The notes beneath the pieces are model-generated. The model made no database searches. It had not been told where the DNA came from and saw nothing but the letters and a program-made list of their open reading frames with translations. Position numbers and translations under genes: made by a program. Positions 1 through 11,820 of a DNA stretch of 64,000 bases are shown in pieces (position 1 is the first letter of the stretch; each line of letters starts with the position of its first letter). The stretch lies in contig OY997595.1 in NCBI GenBank assembly GCA_963921825.1, forward strand, positions 63,457,879 to 63,521,878. Direction: 5' to 3'. This DNA is from Erodium maritimum (Eukaryota; Streptophyta; Magnoliopsida; Geraniales; Geraniaceae).

Positions 1-888
1 CCATTCATTTCACAAATGGATGGCTGAGATTATTAGTAGGATGTTGACTTGTTGACTTCTGTTAGAAAAAAAAAACAGCACAATTCGGTGGCATTTTTGT
101 AATATTCCTTAGTTTTGTGAGGGTTAAATCATAATTTCATTTTGTTCTTCTCCACTACGCGACTGTTCCTATCTATCAGACACAACTCTCACGCACGCAC
201 GCACTCGCTCTCGCTCTCAGCTTCTTCTTCTCGCTCGGTCGTCATTTTTGTGCGGTTTTCTTCGTGTTTTTCGTCAATCTCAAGCAAAATCCAAAGTTCC
301 GGTTGAGTTCTGCGCATCATATTGAGGTTTGGTCTCCGATTCTCGTTGTGTTGATCATTTTCTGTTGTGATAAGCTTCACTGATTTAGGGATTTATTTTT
401 GAAATCCAGTCGATTTTGACCTAGTTTTTGAGTTCGATAGTTGATTTTGTTACTTCAAAGCGTTTTTGTATGCGATTTCCGGAGGGAGGAACATATATTC
501 AGGGTTTGGAAAGCTTTGTGCTCTGTTTTTAGTTATTTTTCAACTTAACTGCATGTGCGTTGATGTTTGATCTTGGTTTTGTGTTTGATTGTGCATTTTG
601 TGTTGTCTAAAACTTGTAAATCTCTTGTATTCTGCGTTTGATTGTCTCATTTTCATTTGCATGCGCGTTGATTTTGATTTTTTGATGATATGTCTATGAG
701 CATGTACTGATTTCGAAGTTTGATCTCAGATAATGTGTTTTGTGGTTGTATACGATTGGTAAGCATGACAATGTGTTTTCTGGTTGAGTAAAAGAATGTT
801 TTCATGACTGAAGTGAAGCTTGGTATGCATTTTGAAGTTTGAATTGGGGAGGGTTGAACATGCGAGAGGTGGTGTATCTGTGTTTTAT

Positions 889-1245
889 CAACACTGACAT
901 TCACATTTATCAACTCTGTGAGATAGATTTATCACTTATATGTTTTAGTATTGAATAAGTATCAACTCTGTGAGTTATCAACATTTGTATTCAATTTTAT
1001 CAACATTGCATTGTTTTTTTATCAGCTCTATGATGTATGTTTATCAGTCTTAGTATCTGTGTTATCACAACTGTATTGTACTTTTATCAACAATGTGATC
1101 TGTGGTTATCAGTCTTAGTATCTGTGTTTATCACAACTGTATTGTACTTTTATCAACACTGTGATCTGTGTTTATCAGTCTTATTATGTGTGTTTATCAC
1201 AACTGTCCTGTGCTTTTATCAACACTGTGATCTAGGTTTATCAAA
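889..1245 (+). repeat. TTTATCA motif array upstream of Ulp1-like gene, copy 1
   Basis: More than a dozen TTTATCA(A/G/C)-type words occur in one orientation at roughly 20-25 base spacing. From about 1050 three words form a larger ~66 base unit (TTTATCAGTCTTA, then TTTATCACAACTGT, then TTTATCAACACTGTG) repeated about three times. The array ends ~60 bases before the Ulp1-like ATG, so it lies in the promoter or 5' UTR. The open frame across it (1037-1309) only reflects the period being a multiple of three. Confidence 0.85.
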
Positions 1246-1302
1246 CACACTCAGCTTTGATTTGCTCACACTCTTATGTATAAGTGTCTGTGTTTCAGAG
1301 AA

Positions 1303-4300
1303 ATGGTGAAGACTAGATCGAATGAGGATTCATTTCTCCTGAAGGACTTGATCCCAGGTAAAAGGTTTAGAATAATTTAAACTTTTATTTTTATTATATG
1401 CTTTTAGTATGATTGGTGATTTTTTGTGTTTTTGAATGTGTTGTGCAGTCAAAGCGAAGAAACGTCCTGTTATCAAGATCAAAGTCCCTCCGAATCCTGC
1501 CAATGTTGTAGGAGGAGAGAGCTCATCCGCGACTGCTGCTCGTAATCCAACAAAGGATGCAGGACAAAAGTTGTTGATGCCCGCTCCTCGTAATCCAGCA
1601 GAAGGATCAGTCATAGCTCCTCCTCCGAACCCAGCAAATGATGTAGCAGAAAATAGCTCATCTGCAACTGCTGCTCCTACTGCTCCTGCTGCTCCTGCTC
1701 CTAATCCGACAAAGGATGCGGGACAAAGCTCATCTATGGAAGCATTCGTAGGTCCTGTGAAGAAGAGACCACAGCCGGAGGCCAATGCTCTTGCAAAACC
1801 TATTCCAAAGAGGACCAAGAAGGATCAGGTTCGTGTAAGAGGTGATGGTCTTCGGAGGTTGAAGGTCAGGACATCACCTAAGTCCTTGGTCAATTTCATG
1901 GAGGGGATGAGTGATTTGCAGAAGAAGGCAGTACAGGACATGGGGTTTGGGAGTATCTTGCTGCTGGAGGTGAAGGACTTACCACAAGCCCTTGGGTTTT
2001 GGCTTGTGAGTAATATCCATACCGGGAGTCTTTGCATAAAGCTATCGCAAGGCCGACCTTTACACATCAGTAGCGAAAATGTGAAGGAAACATTAGGGAT
2101 CCCTTGTGGCGGACGAGCGATCATCCCAGAGAGGTCTGATTTTTGTTGACTTGTTGCACGTTGGCTTCGGCAGTTTAATGTTCAATCAGTTTTTGGAGTG
2201 AGCATCTCTTCTCTGATTGAAGTGATGAAGAGACAAAGAGGAGATGAAGAAATGTTCAAATGGAATTTTGCGGTGTTATTCTCAACTGTGATGGTTGAAG
2301 GGACGAGTGGGAGCTATGTCAATAATTCTGTATTGTACGCAATGGACAAAGTAAATGCCATCCCAGAATATGACTGGTGTGGCTTTGTCATTGATGGTCT
2401 GATTGAAAGCAAAAAAAAATGGGATAAGTCAGCCACGGGAGAGAAGTTCTATTCTGGGCCTTTGACATTTCTCATGGTAAGTTTAATTTTTTATCATCCT
2501 TGTTGCATTGATAAAAGTATTGAATAAGGTTGATAATTTATGCATGTAGTGTTGATAAACAAATATATTTTTCACTGTCAGCAGTTTCTAAATTGTTTTG
2601 TTTGGTGTTATGCAGTTATACTATGTTGATCGGGTTGTGCTCGAGAAGAGAGTTGTGGAGAGGGCCCAGCCTTCTCTCATTGGGTGGACATCTGATGACT
2701 TGAAAGATCGGGAGTATCTTGAAAAGCAATACGGGTCATTCGGGGAAGGTTACATAGAGGAAGACCCATACGTACCTGAGGAAGTTGAAGATGTCATTGA
2801 TGATCTGGGACAAGAGGTATATTCAAAGTTTTTTTGTGTTAAAGTCATAAGTTTTTGTGTTTTTCTGTAACATTTTTTGTATTTTTGTAATGTGTAGGAA
2901 TTCATCGTAAAGCTGGCAGAACAAGCAGTGCATCTCGCTGATAGCTATGTCCTTTTTAAGGACAGCATCAGAACAGCCATTTCAAAGTTTTCTGACAATA
3001 TCACCGTCAGGAGGCTTCACGATGCTGTGAATGAGATGGTGGGGGCCCCATCAGAGCACAACATCGAAGAGTCATCACAAGATCGTTGGTGGAGGCATCC
3101 TGATGTGATAAAGGCTATTGATGCAGCATTTAATACTGCAAATAAAGTGAATAGCTAGGGTAGCGGTAAGGAGAACGATGGCCAAGATTGTGTAGCAGAG
3201 AGAGAGAAGGCAGAAGCTGGTTCTGTTAAGCTTGGAAGGGATAATATTGTTGCTGAGGAGCACAAGGAAGGGGTTGAACCGGTAGTGGAGTTAGGAAGAG
3301 ATTGTGACGTTGAGGTAGAAGGTGTTGTGGGAGGGAAAGGCGATGATGCTGGTGATCAAGGGAAAGGTGATAATGCTGTTGAAGAAGCTGAAGGCAACAA
3401 TGTTGTCGAACAAGGAAAAGGTGATGATAATATCACGTCTGTGGCGGATGCCGAGGAGACCAATGTAGGCGAGCCACAAGGTCGCGGGATGCCTACATTC
3501 AGTCTCGGTCTTGAAGATGTTGTTGGCATAGGGAGGCAAGCATGTGGAGATGTTGATGTAGGGAGGGAAGCATGTGAAGATGTTGTGAGGACAGAGAAGG
3601 GCAAAGAGAAAGAAGAAAAGAAGAAATCGAGAAGCAGTAGTAAAAAGCCAACCACAAAGAAAATTATAAAGGCAGGGCCATCAACTAGGAAAACAGATTT
3701 GAATGCTCCATTGACAAAAGAGGAGCAACTATGGATGGAATGGCTGCTGAACGACGATAGAGAAGACCAGTGGTATTGTCCTAACCCTGTCTTTACATTT
3801 TTATCAACTCTATCTGGTAGGTTTATCAACAATCCTATATAGTTTTATCACCACTGATGTATATAGCATTAGCAAACATTGTTTTGCATCTGTTGACCAT
3901 GTTTTACATTTTTATCAACTCTATCTGCCAGGTTTATCAACAATGTTATATAGGTTTATCACCACTGATGTGTATACCATTGTTTTTATCTGTTAACCAT
4001 GTGTTTCATTTTTATCAACTCTATCTGCTAGTTTTATCAACAATGTGATATAGTTTTATCACCACTGATGTGTTGTGTTTTTTTGAAGGGAAATGGTTTT
4101 TGAAATCATGGATGGCAGTATAGGTGTGATGAAAAATGATTTACAGTCGATGAAAGTTGGGACAGAAGTAATGGTGGGTGTTATTAATGCATGAGTAGCT
4201 TACATGAATTTGATGGAGGAGAAGAGAACACCGGATGAACCTTCAAGGTTTTTCTTCACAACAGTTGCAAGCGTGAGTGTTTTTTATTCATGTGAATTTT

Positions 4301-5250
4301 GTCTTTTTTTTAATAATACTAAGGTGGGAATGTGTTTATCATTTTACATGTTTTTTTATCATTAGTCATCCTTGATTGATCTGAAGAAAGAAAACTGGCG
4401 TGATGATCTTGAATCCGAGTTGGAGTTGTACACGGATGTCAATCTCACTACTGTGGATTTGGTAAGGATCTCCCATACATTTTCAGGCTTATGTATCATT
4501 TTTATAGTATTAGGTTTGTGTTTTGTGTAACCATGGTTGTCTTCTTTGTTCTTCTATGGTAGGTGTTTTTCCCAGTTCATGCAAAGTCTCACTATTACTT
4601 GGTATGTTTCGACATGAAGAAACACACAGTGGCTGTCCTCGACAACTTGCAGGGGACTAACTTTAGAGGCAAATACGGGAACAGAATCACCAATTTGATA
4701 AGTTTTTATTTGCGATTTTAGTTATTAATTTTACATACATTTTTGTGTTTCTAATGTACGTATTTTCCGTTAATCATTGACAGAGGAATAGGTTTTCGAT
4801 GTTCCTGGAAAGGCTTGATGCTACGCTCTCTGTGAGAATCAGAAATGGACGTGGAAAGGGTTTGAAGCTAGATTGGAGCAGCAGTGATAATGTGGTTGAC
4901 TGTGGCATCTACTGCATGTTTCACATGGAGAGGTACATGGGTGAATCTGGAAGTACTTGGGGTGTCCCTATGTCAAAGAACAATGTAAGCTAACATTTTT
5001 ATCTTGTGCAGTTCTTTTTAAGTCATGTGTTTTTATGTGTGTAGTTTAACTAATTGGGGTGGTCTTTTTGTTGTGTATATAGGCTGATCAATTATTGAAG
5101 CTGAGGCATCGATATGCCATGCAATTGTGCACGTATCCAAGCAACACTGCAAAGATCATGAACGAGGTAAAGCTGAGGAGCTACTGTCAGAGGAATCAAT
5201 CAAGTGGAGGGGATGAGCTATCTCCTGCTTCTTCAGAAAGAACTATATAG
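1303..5250 (+). pseudogene. Ulp1-like C48 cysteine peptidase gene of MULE copy 1, with premature stops
   Basis: About nine exons can be traced. The ATG at 1303 opens MVKTRSNEDSFLLKDLIP; a GT-AG intron (1358-1448) follows and the frame resumes at VKAKKRPVIKIKVPP. Other readable junctions are 2476/2616, 2816/2898 and an intron from about 3773 full of TTTATCA repeats. The N-terminal half is low-complexity (Pro/Ala-rich, later acidic). The C-terminal exons hold the peptidase core: His in SHYYLVCF (~4590), Asp in VLDN, and Cys in DCGIYC (4901), the usual His-Asp-Cys order of SUMO-protease-like enzymes. The gene ends in SSERTI-stop at 5250. Stops lie at 2147 (TGA; copy 2 has CGA), 3156 (TAG; copy 2 has CAG) and 4192 (TGA; copy 2 has TGT). 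The role of Ulp1 domains in MULEs is not established. Confidence 0.8.
3790..4075 (+). repeat. TTTATCA motif array inside an Ulp1-like intron, copy 1
   Basis: Between the exon ending near 3772 and the one starting near 4090, a ~90 base unit (TTTATCAACTCTATCTG, TTTATCAACAATG, TTTATCACCACTGATGTG) is repeated about three times. The same intron of copy 2 (18220-18560) holds a related but rearranged array, so it predates the split of the copies. Confidence 0.8.
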
Positions 5251-5414
5251 GACTGTTGGACAAGGCAATTGTATAAAGCATTAGGTCTTTTGTGCAGTTA
5301 CTTTTTTTGGTAAAAAGGATGTAATCAGTTGCAAACTTCTTATGACTTTAGCATTTTTTGGTAAACAGATGATACTAAATGTGCATAGATGTTTTTAAGC
5401 ATATGAAATGACAG

Positions 5415-5820
5415 GGTTTATCAATCTGTTTTATGTACCAGGTTTATCACATATATACAAGAGTTTTATCAATTCTGTGTTCATGGTTTATCACTGTTGT
5501 GGATGGCTATTTTGAATAGCAATAGGTAAGTACTTTCGAAGGTCCTTTATCAGTGATGTATTAAGCTTTTATCAACATTTGTTACAACTTTTATCACCCT
5601 TAAATTTGTGTACATATTCAATGTTGAAGGACCTTGTAAATCAGAGTTAGGAATATTAAAAAACAGATTTATCAACTTTACTTGAAGACTTTATCAAGCC
5701 TAATTCAATGTTTTATCAGTACTGAATGACCTTGTAATTCATAGAGTCAGTAATAGGTGTAAAGTATTTATCAACGTTAAGTGCTACATTTATCAACACT
5801 AGTTCAATATTTTATCACTG
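5415..5820 (+). repeat. TTTATCA motif array between the convergent gene ends, copy 1
   Basis: About a dozen TTTATCA words at irregular 25-45 base spacing fill the interval between the 3' ends of the two convergent genes. The last codons of the transposase (DKILN-stop, minus strand, ending 5799) are read from one of these words. Confidence 0.75.
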
Positions 5821-8486
5821 CAGCCATCTTTTCTTTGGGAGCAGTTTCTGATGTCATGACCTGGTTGACCACATCCTTTGCAAGTCCTCTTCCTTTTCTT
5901 AGATTATTCAATAGACCTTTCCATCCCTGATTGAATTCTCTTTCCACAACCTTTTGTCCTTGATATGTGGGGTAGCTTGTCAATAACTTGTGAAGGTTTA
6001 GAAATACCTGTCAAAGTCTGAAGTTCTTGTGTTGTGGTTGATGCAAAATCATCAGCTTCGTCATCATTCAACTTGTTCCTGAAGTCCTTTACTTGTTCTG
6101 CAAATTCCTTCAACTTTGCAGCATTCACTGCTGGATGGAGGGCACAAGATTGAAGCATGGAGCATATATCTGCAATAATCTTCTTACACTCACCGTAGGC
6201 AGATGGTTGTAATTCTTCAGAATCTGCAGAGTTTTCAGCATTCTTGCGTACATCCTTTGTACATCTTTGCGTGATCAAGCTCTCCGGTATTTGATCAACC
6301 ATAGATGCTTGCAAAGCCAAGAAAATATGCATACAAGGGATGCCAAATCCTTCAAATCTCATGCAAGTGCATGTGCAATGGTTCCCAAGTAAGCTTTGCA
6401 CAACAACAAACGTCTTGTCCCCATGTTTGTTTGCGATGTTATATATCTTGTTTCCATCCTTTCCAACACAGGTTATGATCCCACACCTGAAGGTTGTTCC
6501 CACAACACTTTTCTTTATGATGTCAAAGATTGAGCGGCTGTAAATCCTCCAAGCGTCCTTTTCAATTTCAGATAATACCATGAAATTGGGAGCTAAGGTG
6601 CTTGATTGGAAGTCCAGCTGTAATTGTTTCTGTCTCTGACCTTCAACGACTGTATCGAAGCGCCACATGAATTCAACCAAGGTAAGGCACCTGAACAACA
6701 ACATTTTTTTATCAGTCAAGACTTTAAAATTTATCAGTTCTTCTTGAAACATTTGTCATAACAGAATAAATTATATCATCAGAAAACACTACTGTCTCCA
6801 CACATATTTTTATCAGTCAAGAGTGCAGAATTTATCAGTCCTCATTGCAACATTTATCAATCAAAAAATAAAGGTACCTGTTAGCGAATTGACCAAATGC
6901 ACTGTTCTCACTCTCTGATCTTGATGTTGTTCTAAGGAATAGTCCCATTTTTAGCCCCTTAAAATATGCAGGGATCCATCTATCCCGTATATCAAACATA
7001 GAAGACAACCAAGTGTGATCGTGTAGTTGGAATTCATCCATCAAAGCCTTCCAAGTCAGCCAAACTCCTCTATTTCAGTGTAGTTACTCCACACCAATGC
7101 TTTGAATTTCTTCTTGAAATTTGTCTCATGGTATAAATTGTGAGGAACCTGCAGTAATAATGTATAAATTTGTCTCACAATCAACCAAACAAATTATTTA
7201 TGTCCTAATGTTAACTTTTATCAACCATAAATCACTAACAAATGCATAAATTCAAAACAGGACTTACCTTAGAAGGAAGCTTTTGCATTATGTGCCACAT
7301 ACATAGTCGATGCCTACTTTGTGTGAACACTTCCTCAAAAGCCTTTCTCATCGCTGGGTCTTGATCTGTTATGAAACAGTTTGGCTCTTTCATCTTCATA
7401 GCTTTGAGGAATGTTTGGAATAACCAAACAAACGATTCGGCATCCTCTTTGGCTAACAAAGCAGCACCAAAGATGATCGACTTGTTGTGGTTGTCTACTC
7501 CAGTGAATGGTGCAAAGACCATCATGTACCTATACAAACAAAAACATAAGCAGCAATGATAAATAAATTATCAACAGTGATTATACAATTTATCAACCTT
7601 ACATGCAGGGTTTATCAATCAAACTAATGCAGATTGTCAAGTTATACAACATGCTTTACCTGTTTGATCTATAGGTTGAATCGAACGACACCGTATCACC
7701 AAATAGCTCATAATTCTTCCTCGACATCGAATCAGCCCAGAAAAGGTGGCTTAGCCGATCACCAGCATCAACTTTGTACTCAAAGAAGAAGTCACTACAA
7801 TAGTCTTCTTTAGTGTGGAATTGGTCAATGGTAATTTGAGCGTCACTCTCTCCAATGTAAACTTTCAGATCCCGCTGGAAGTTTCTGAAATCAGTTGGAC
7901 ACGCTCCTACGTTGGTAGGACCTCCAACTATTTGGCTGTAAAGGTTAAATGCTTTTGTAGCTCCCAAATTAACCTTTGAGCAATCTATGATAAATTGCTT
8001 ATGCCTTGGTGTTAAATCCCTGTTTGATCTCAGATAATGCAAATCACGCTTACATTGCAGTGGGTGATTGTGGTCTTCTCTAAACTCATACACCGTATAA
8101 CCATCTTCAGTGTGTTTCAAAGAAATCCTCGCCATACAGCCTGTCCGTGTAGACATTCTATATCTTTTTCTTAACTTGTCGTTGGTCTCTCCTTCGGTAT
8201 CATCGACAAATGCTTCTCCTTCTCTTGCACAATACATGTATTTAAAATTGATTGTGTTACTCTTTGGTTTCTTCTTCTCTGTCCCTCGACGTGTCCCAAA
8301 CCCACTATTTAATGCATAAGTTTGGTAGAAAATTATACCTTCCTCCAAGGAACCAAACTTCATATCCTTTCGAGGCTTTAAATCAACACTACATTCAGGA
8401 ATCCACACCTTTTTTGTGACCACAGTTTCTGGAACAGGATCCACATCTTCATACTCGAATCCAAAGCAAGCATCGTCAAGATCCAT
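5799..8486 (-). pseudogene. FAR1/MULE/SWIM transposase gene of MULE copy 1, frameshifted
   Basis: Four exons: 8486-7660, 7530-7268, 7148-6878 and 6691-5799, with GT-AG junctions that restore the frame. Exon 1 starts MDLDDACFGFEYEDVDP and holds a FAR1-type DNA-binding domain (GTRRGTEKKK, CMARISLK, EFREDHNHPL). The MULE catalytic core follows: first Asp in DTVSFDSTYRSN, second in ITDQDPAM with CMWHIMQKL, Glu in RSESENSAFGQF. A SWIM zinc finger (CTCMRFEGFGIPCMHIF) and a C-terminal knuckle (CKGCGQPGHDIRNC) complete the family order. Lesions: one base lost in exon 3 (copy 2 keeps EFELTW) and a TAA before the knuckle (GAA in copy 2). The protein would cut and join element ends in the nucleus. Related domesticated plant proteins are FHY3/FAR1; this is the transposon form. 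Confidence 0.88.
6700..7640 (+). repeat. Scattered TTTATCA words in transposase introns, copy 1
   Basis: All three transposase introns (6692-6877, 7149-7267, 7531-7659) carry TTTATCA words on the + strand, the same orientation as in the other arrays. The exons largely lack them. Density is lower than in the flanking arrays. Confidence 0.65.
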
Positions 8487-8517
8487 GGTACCAACTCAGG
8501 AAGGGACCTGGTTAGAG

Positions 8518-9050
8518 AGATTTATCAATATAACATGTAAGATTTATCAACACTGTAAGCCAGTTTTATCAACACAATTGTTGGACTTATCAACTGAGGA
8601 AGGGACCTGGTCAGAGTCATTTATCAATTCTAAACATAACTTTTACCAACAATAAAATGCAATTTTATCAATGCTAACTACTACACGACGTGTGACTACA
8701 ACGATCATCTACTCAGGAATGATAAGGTCACAGATAGTTAGTTTGTCAACTCTAAAACATACATTTATCAACACTAGCATAAAGATTTATCAACACTGAA
8801 AGAAATATTTATCAACACTGCAAGAAAGATTTATCAACACTAGTTTGTAGATTTATCAACACTAGTTTGAAGATTTATCAAGACTACTAGAACGATTTAT
8901 CAATGTTAGTATAAAGATTTATCAATACATTCCAGTAACACGACTTGTTCCTTGAACGAGCATCAACTCAGGAACGTCCAGTCACAGACAATTTATCAAT
9001 GCTTGACGTTAGATTTATCAACAACAAAGTGTACTTTTATCAACGCAACC
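8518..9050 (+). repeat. Dense TTTATCAAC array upstream of the transposase gene, copy 1
   Basis: Some 18-20 copies of the motif lie just upstream of the transposase ATG (8486, minus strand). Between 8764 and 8935 they are nearly periodic: GATTTATCAACACTAG-like units every ~26 bases, seven in a row. Copy 2 keeps the array at 27850-28440 with fewer tandem units. The position fits a promoter or subterminal protein-binding region. Confidence 0.85.
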
Positions 9051-9818
9051 GATAACAATTGATTAAAGAACAAGAGTTATCAGAATTTGATTTCTGTTCA
9101 TCGAATTTGAGATATAAACAACGATTGCTGGAGTATATCTCAAAATGTACTTGTTTACGTTTGATTAGTTGAGAAACGAGGTTAATTCACATCAAATAGT
9201 CGATAAATCTTAACAACATACTTGATAAACCCTAGAACAGAGCACGTTTTCAGATTTTTTGAAATCGACATATATTTTCTGGTTTTTCGATCCTGTGATT
9301 GACTGATGATAGAAGCAAGTTATTTAGATAATTCTCACCCGATTTTGAGCTTGATCAGGCGATAAAAAAGGATTGAATTTGCGATTTGCAGAGGAGAAGC
9401 AAAAACAGAGCACGATTTATGAATTTCGGCTGAATCTTCAGATTGTAATGCTCGAATTTGACTCTACGTTAATCGATCAAAGGAATGGAGAGCTGTTGAT
9501 TTGTCGGTGTTTTGTTGAGAGAAGACTACAAAATCAGCTCAAGTTTTGTGCGTCTGCGATCGCGATCGCGATCGCACTGTAAGAGGAAGAAGAAGCTAGG
9601 AAGGGAATTTACTATCTTACCCTTTGTAGTATAAGAAACACGAAATTTAGGAAGGTGGGAGACAGTTGATCTGGGCGGTTGATCATCGTTGCTGGACGGC
9701 GCGGATCGGTTCGCACGGTTCGCACGTTAAGCAGGGTTTCTAGCGGATTTCAGCTCACCCCATGTATTACATTCAATTAAATTAAAAAAAATTACTTACT
9801 ACGTGAGAAAAAAATCAA

Positions 9819-9935
9819 GGGTTAAATATTGAAACTTACCCCTACGTTTTGGTCACGAACACTACACTACCTATGTTTGAAAAATCATATTTGGCATACC
9901 TAAACTATTGGGCACGTGATTCTGTTAGTAAAAAC
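9819..9935 (+). repeat. Left terminal inverted repeat of the 1.4 kb element
   Basis: It pairs with 11140-11254 in inverse orientation. Shared blocks include GTTTTGGTCACGAACACTAC and the inner end TCTGTTAGTAAAAA. Mismatches include GGGCACGTG versus CGGCACGCG. Confidence 0.85.
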
Positions 9936-10229
9936 TAACAGCATGACATAAAATGACTATTTTGCCCTTTTAAATTTAAATTAAGTTACTCATAAATTGA
10001 ATGACTGTTTTGTCCTTCTTAATCATATCATTAATTTTTAATTAATCATTAATTCATTAATTTTCGTATATTCTTTTTTATTAATAATTTTATTCTTAAT
10101 TAAATCAAAACAAATAATAAAAATTTCAAAAATTATTTTTTTCTTTACTTTTTCTATTTATTTATTTTACTTATTCTTTTTTAACTCTTTAATGATTTAA
10201 GTATTTTTAAACTGAATAAAAAATAAAAT

Positions 10230-10900
10230 AAGAAATATTCTTCGTCTTCTCCAATTCTCATCGTCTGCGAGGGTTTGGAGCTCCTGAGTTCAGTGGAGGC
10301 GTGCAGGAACGATGACGGCGAGGGAGGTGGAGGACATGGTGGCGTGGGACAGTCGTCCCTGCGAATCTAGAAACATCCGACAACCCCCTCCATCGGTGCC
10401 CATGGCGGCGAACGATTTATTCGTGCCTCTGCAATAGATCTGAATGATTTGGCCGCCGCACACACCACCGGCGATTTGCAACATTAACCGAGACCAGATT
10501 GCGTCCACGGTCTCTTGTCTGGTCTCACGATCTCTGGCCACCATATATTCAAAACCCACGCTAGAGACTCTCCAGATCTACAAATCCATGGCAGGGACCT
10601 TGAATTACAAGGCTTCAAAACCTAGAACGGAGATGGAAGTGGGTGAGTGGAATAGGAATCTCGAGTTCCAAACCTTCGTTGCTGCAAATCGATGAACTCT
10701 GTTGCTGCAAATCGTCGGAGCTGGAGAAGACGCCTCGACCACAGATATCGCAGAGGTTACCGGTGGTTGATGGTTTGTCCTTACCTGGTCTCGCGAGATT
10801 TGTAGATGATGGTTCATCTCACCGTGTTTGGGGAACTCTGTTGGCGGTGACGTCCTGCAAGATTTACTAATGAACACTTTTTGGACAGAGATGATCATTT
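10230..10900. other. GC-rich core of the TIR element, possible captured gene fragment
   Basis: Composition shifts from AT-rich to GC-rich at about 10230 and back at about 10910. Short open frames exist on both strands (minus 10559-10290, plus 10444-10695), but none shows a domain I recognise. Such blocks inside TIR elements are often pieces of host genes; this is inference only. Confidence 0.4.
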
Positions 10901-11139
10901 TGAACTCGGAAAATTTAATGACGCAGGCGCGAGATTAGATACGTTTATACAGGGTAAAATTATTTATTATTATTATAATCTATTTATTTTAATTATGTTT
11001 AATATAATTTGAGGGTAAAATGGTAATTTCTTTTATTCTATTTATAAAGTTTACTTCAGAAAGGGCAATATCGTCATCTAACTCTCCACTAACTGGCACA
11101 TGGTGTCACATGACTAACGGAATAGAATATTCCATCCAT

Positions 11140-11254
11140 TTTTACTAACAGAATCGCGTGCCGAATAGTTTAGGTATGTCAAATATGATTTTTCAAACAT
11201 GGGTAGTGTAGTGTTCGTGACCAAAACGTAAGGGTAAGTTTCAATATTTAACCC
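11140..11254 (-). repeat. Right terminal inverted repeat of the 1.4 kb element
   Basis: Reverse complement of 9819-9935 with a handful of substitutions. It ends ...ATATTTAACCC at 11254. Confidence 0.85.
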
Positions 11255-11820
11255 ATAGAAACCATGACTTAATCTAAAAACTGTGTGAACCAATCCAAGC
11301 CATTCATTTCACAAATGGATGGCTGAGATTATTAGTAGGATGTTCTTGTTGACTTCTGTTGGAAAAAAACCCAGCAGAATTCGGTGTCATTTTTGTAATA
11401 TTCCTTAGTTTTGTGAGGGTAAACTCGTAATATCAAATTGTTCTTCTCAGCTACGCGACTCTTCCGATCTCTCGGACACAACTCACAGTTTCTCTCACGC
11501 ACTCGCTCTCAGTTCGTTCTTCGCGCTCGGTTCGTCATTTTTCTGCAGATTTGTTCGAGTTTTTCGTCAATTTTATCACGCCCCAAATCCGGTTTTGACC
11601 GAATTCGAGACGTGAGCCAAAACTATAATGATTTTTGTTGAAAATAAAACCAACAAGCCTCAATTCACAATTTTTAAAACTTTAAACAATGCCACGAGTC
11701 GCAGCTCGATAAAACAACAATAAAACAGTTCAACAGTTAAAGGTACGTCGCTAGACACTAGCTAAACCCTCGCTAGCTCCCAAGCTCTGAGAGTCCTGCT
11801 AGTACAGAACCCCCTCAACA

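Larger units (their letters stand above)
1..9750. mobile_element. Ulp1-bearing Mutator-like element (MULE), copy 1
   Basis: This unit has a rightward Ulp1-like peptidase gene (1303-5250) and a convergent leftward FAR1/MULE/SWIM transposase gene (5799-8486), with motif-rich non-coding DNA before, between and after them. That layout matches known plant MULEs that carry an Ulp1-like gene. Limits come from comparison with copy 2: base 1 matches base 11302, and clear similarity ends near 9750 (29118 in copy 2). The true left end is unknown because the window starts there. I see no long terminal inverted repeat, so it may be a non-TIR MULE. Both genes carry stops or frameshifts, so the copy is not autonomous as it stands. 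Confidence 0.8.
9819..11254. mobile_element. Non-autonomous element with ~115 bp terminal inverted repeats
   Basis: The left end (9819-9935, starting GGGTTAAATATTGAAACTTA) and the right end (11140-11254) are inverted copies with only a few mismatches. The interior has AT-rich arms around a GC-rich block (~10230-10900) with no recognisable protein. Long TIRs around a GC-rich non-transposase core suggest a MULE-type or Pack-MULE-like element. I could not find a convincing 8-10 bp target duplication (left flank AAAAATCAA, right flank ATAGAAACC), so the superfamily is uncertain. Confidence 0.7.

Noticed and set aside
1037..1309. Small membrane-protein-like frame (FYQHCDL repeats)
   Set aside because: It is the TTTATCA array read in a frame kept open by a 66 base period; the same place in copy 2 is not open in the same way.
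8764..8935. CRISPR-like regular short repeats
   Set aside because: Repeats and spacers are nearly the same sequence, spacing varies, and the genome is clearly plant with spliced genes.
889..9050. Resemblance of TTATCAACA to the bacterial DnaA box
   Set aside because: It is one base from the DnaA consensus, but the setting is a plant transposon, so the likeness is coincidental.
9555..9580. GCGATC tandem repeat near the right end of MULE copy 1
   Set aside because: A three-unit expansion of a hexamer that occurs once in copy 2; simple slippage.
10290..10898. Short frames on both strands in the GC-rich core of the TIR element
   Set aside because: No start/stop or splice pattern and no domain; kept only as a possible captured fragment.
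9810..11263. Target-site duplication for the long-TIR element
   Set aside because: Flanks AAAAATCAA and ATAGAAACC do not match at any 8-10 base register I tried.
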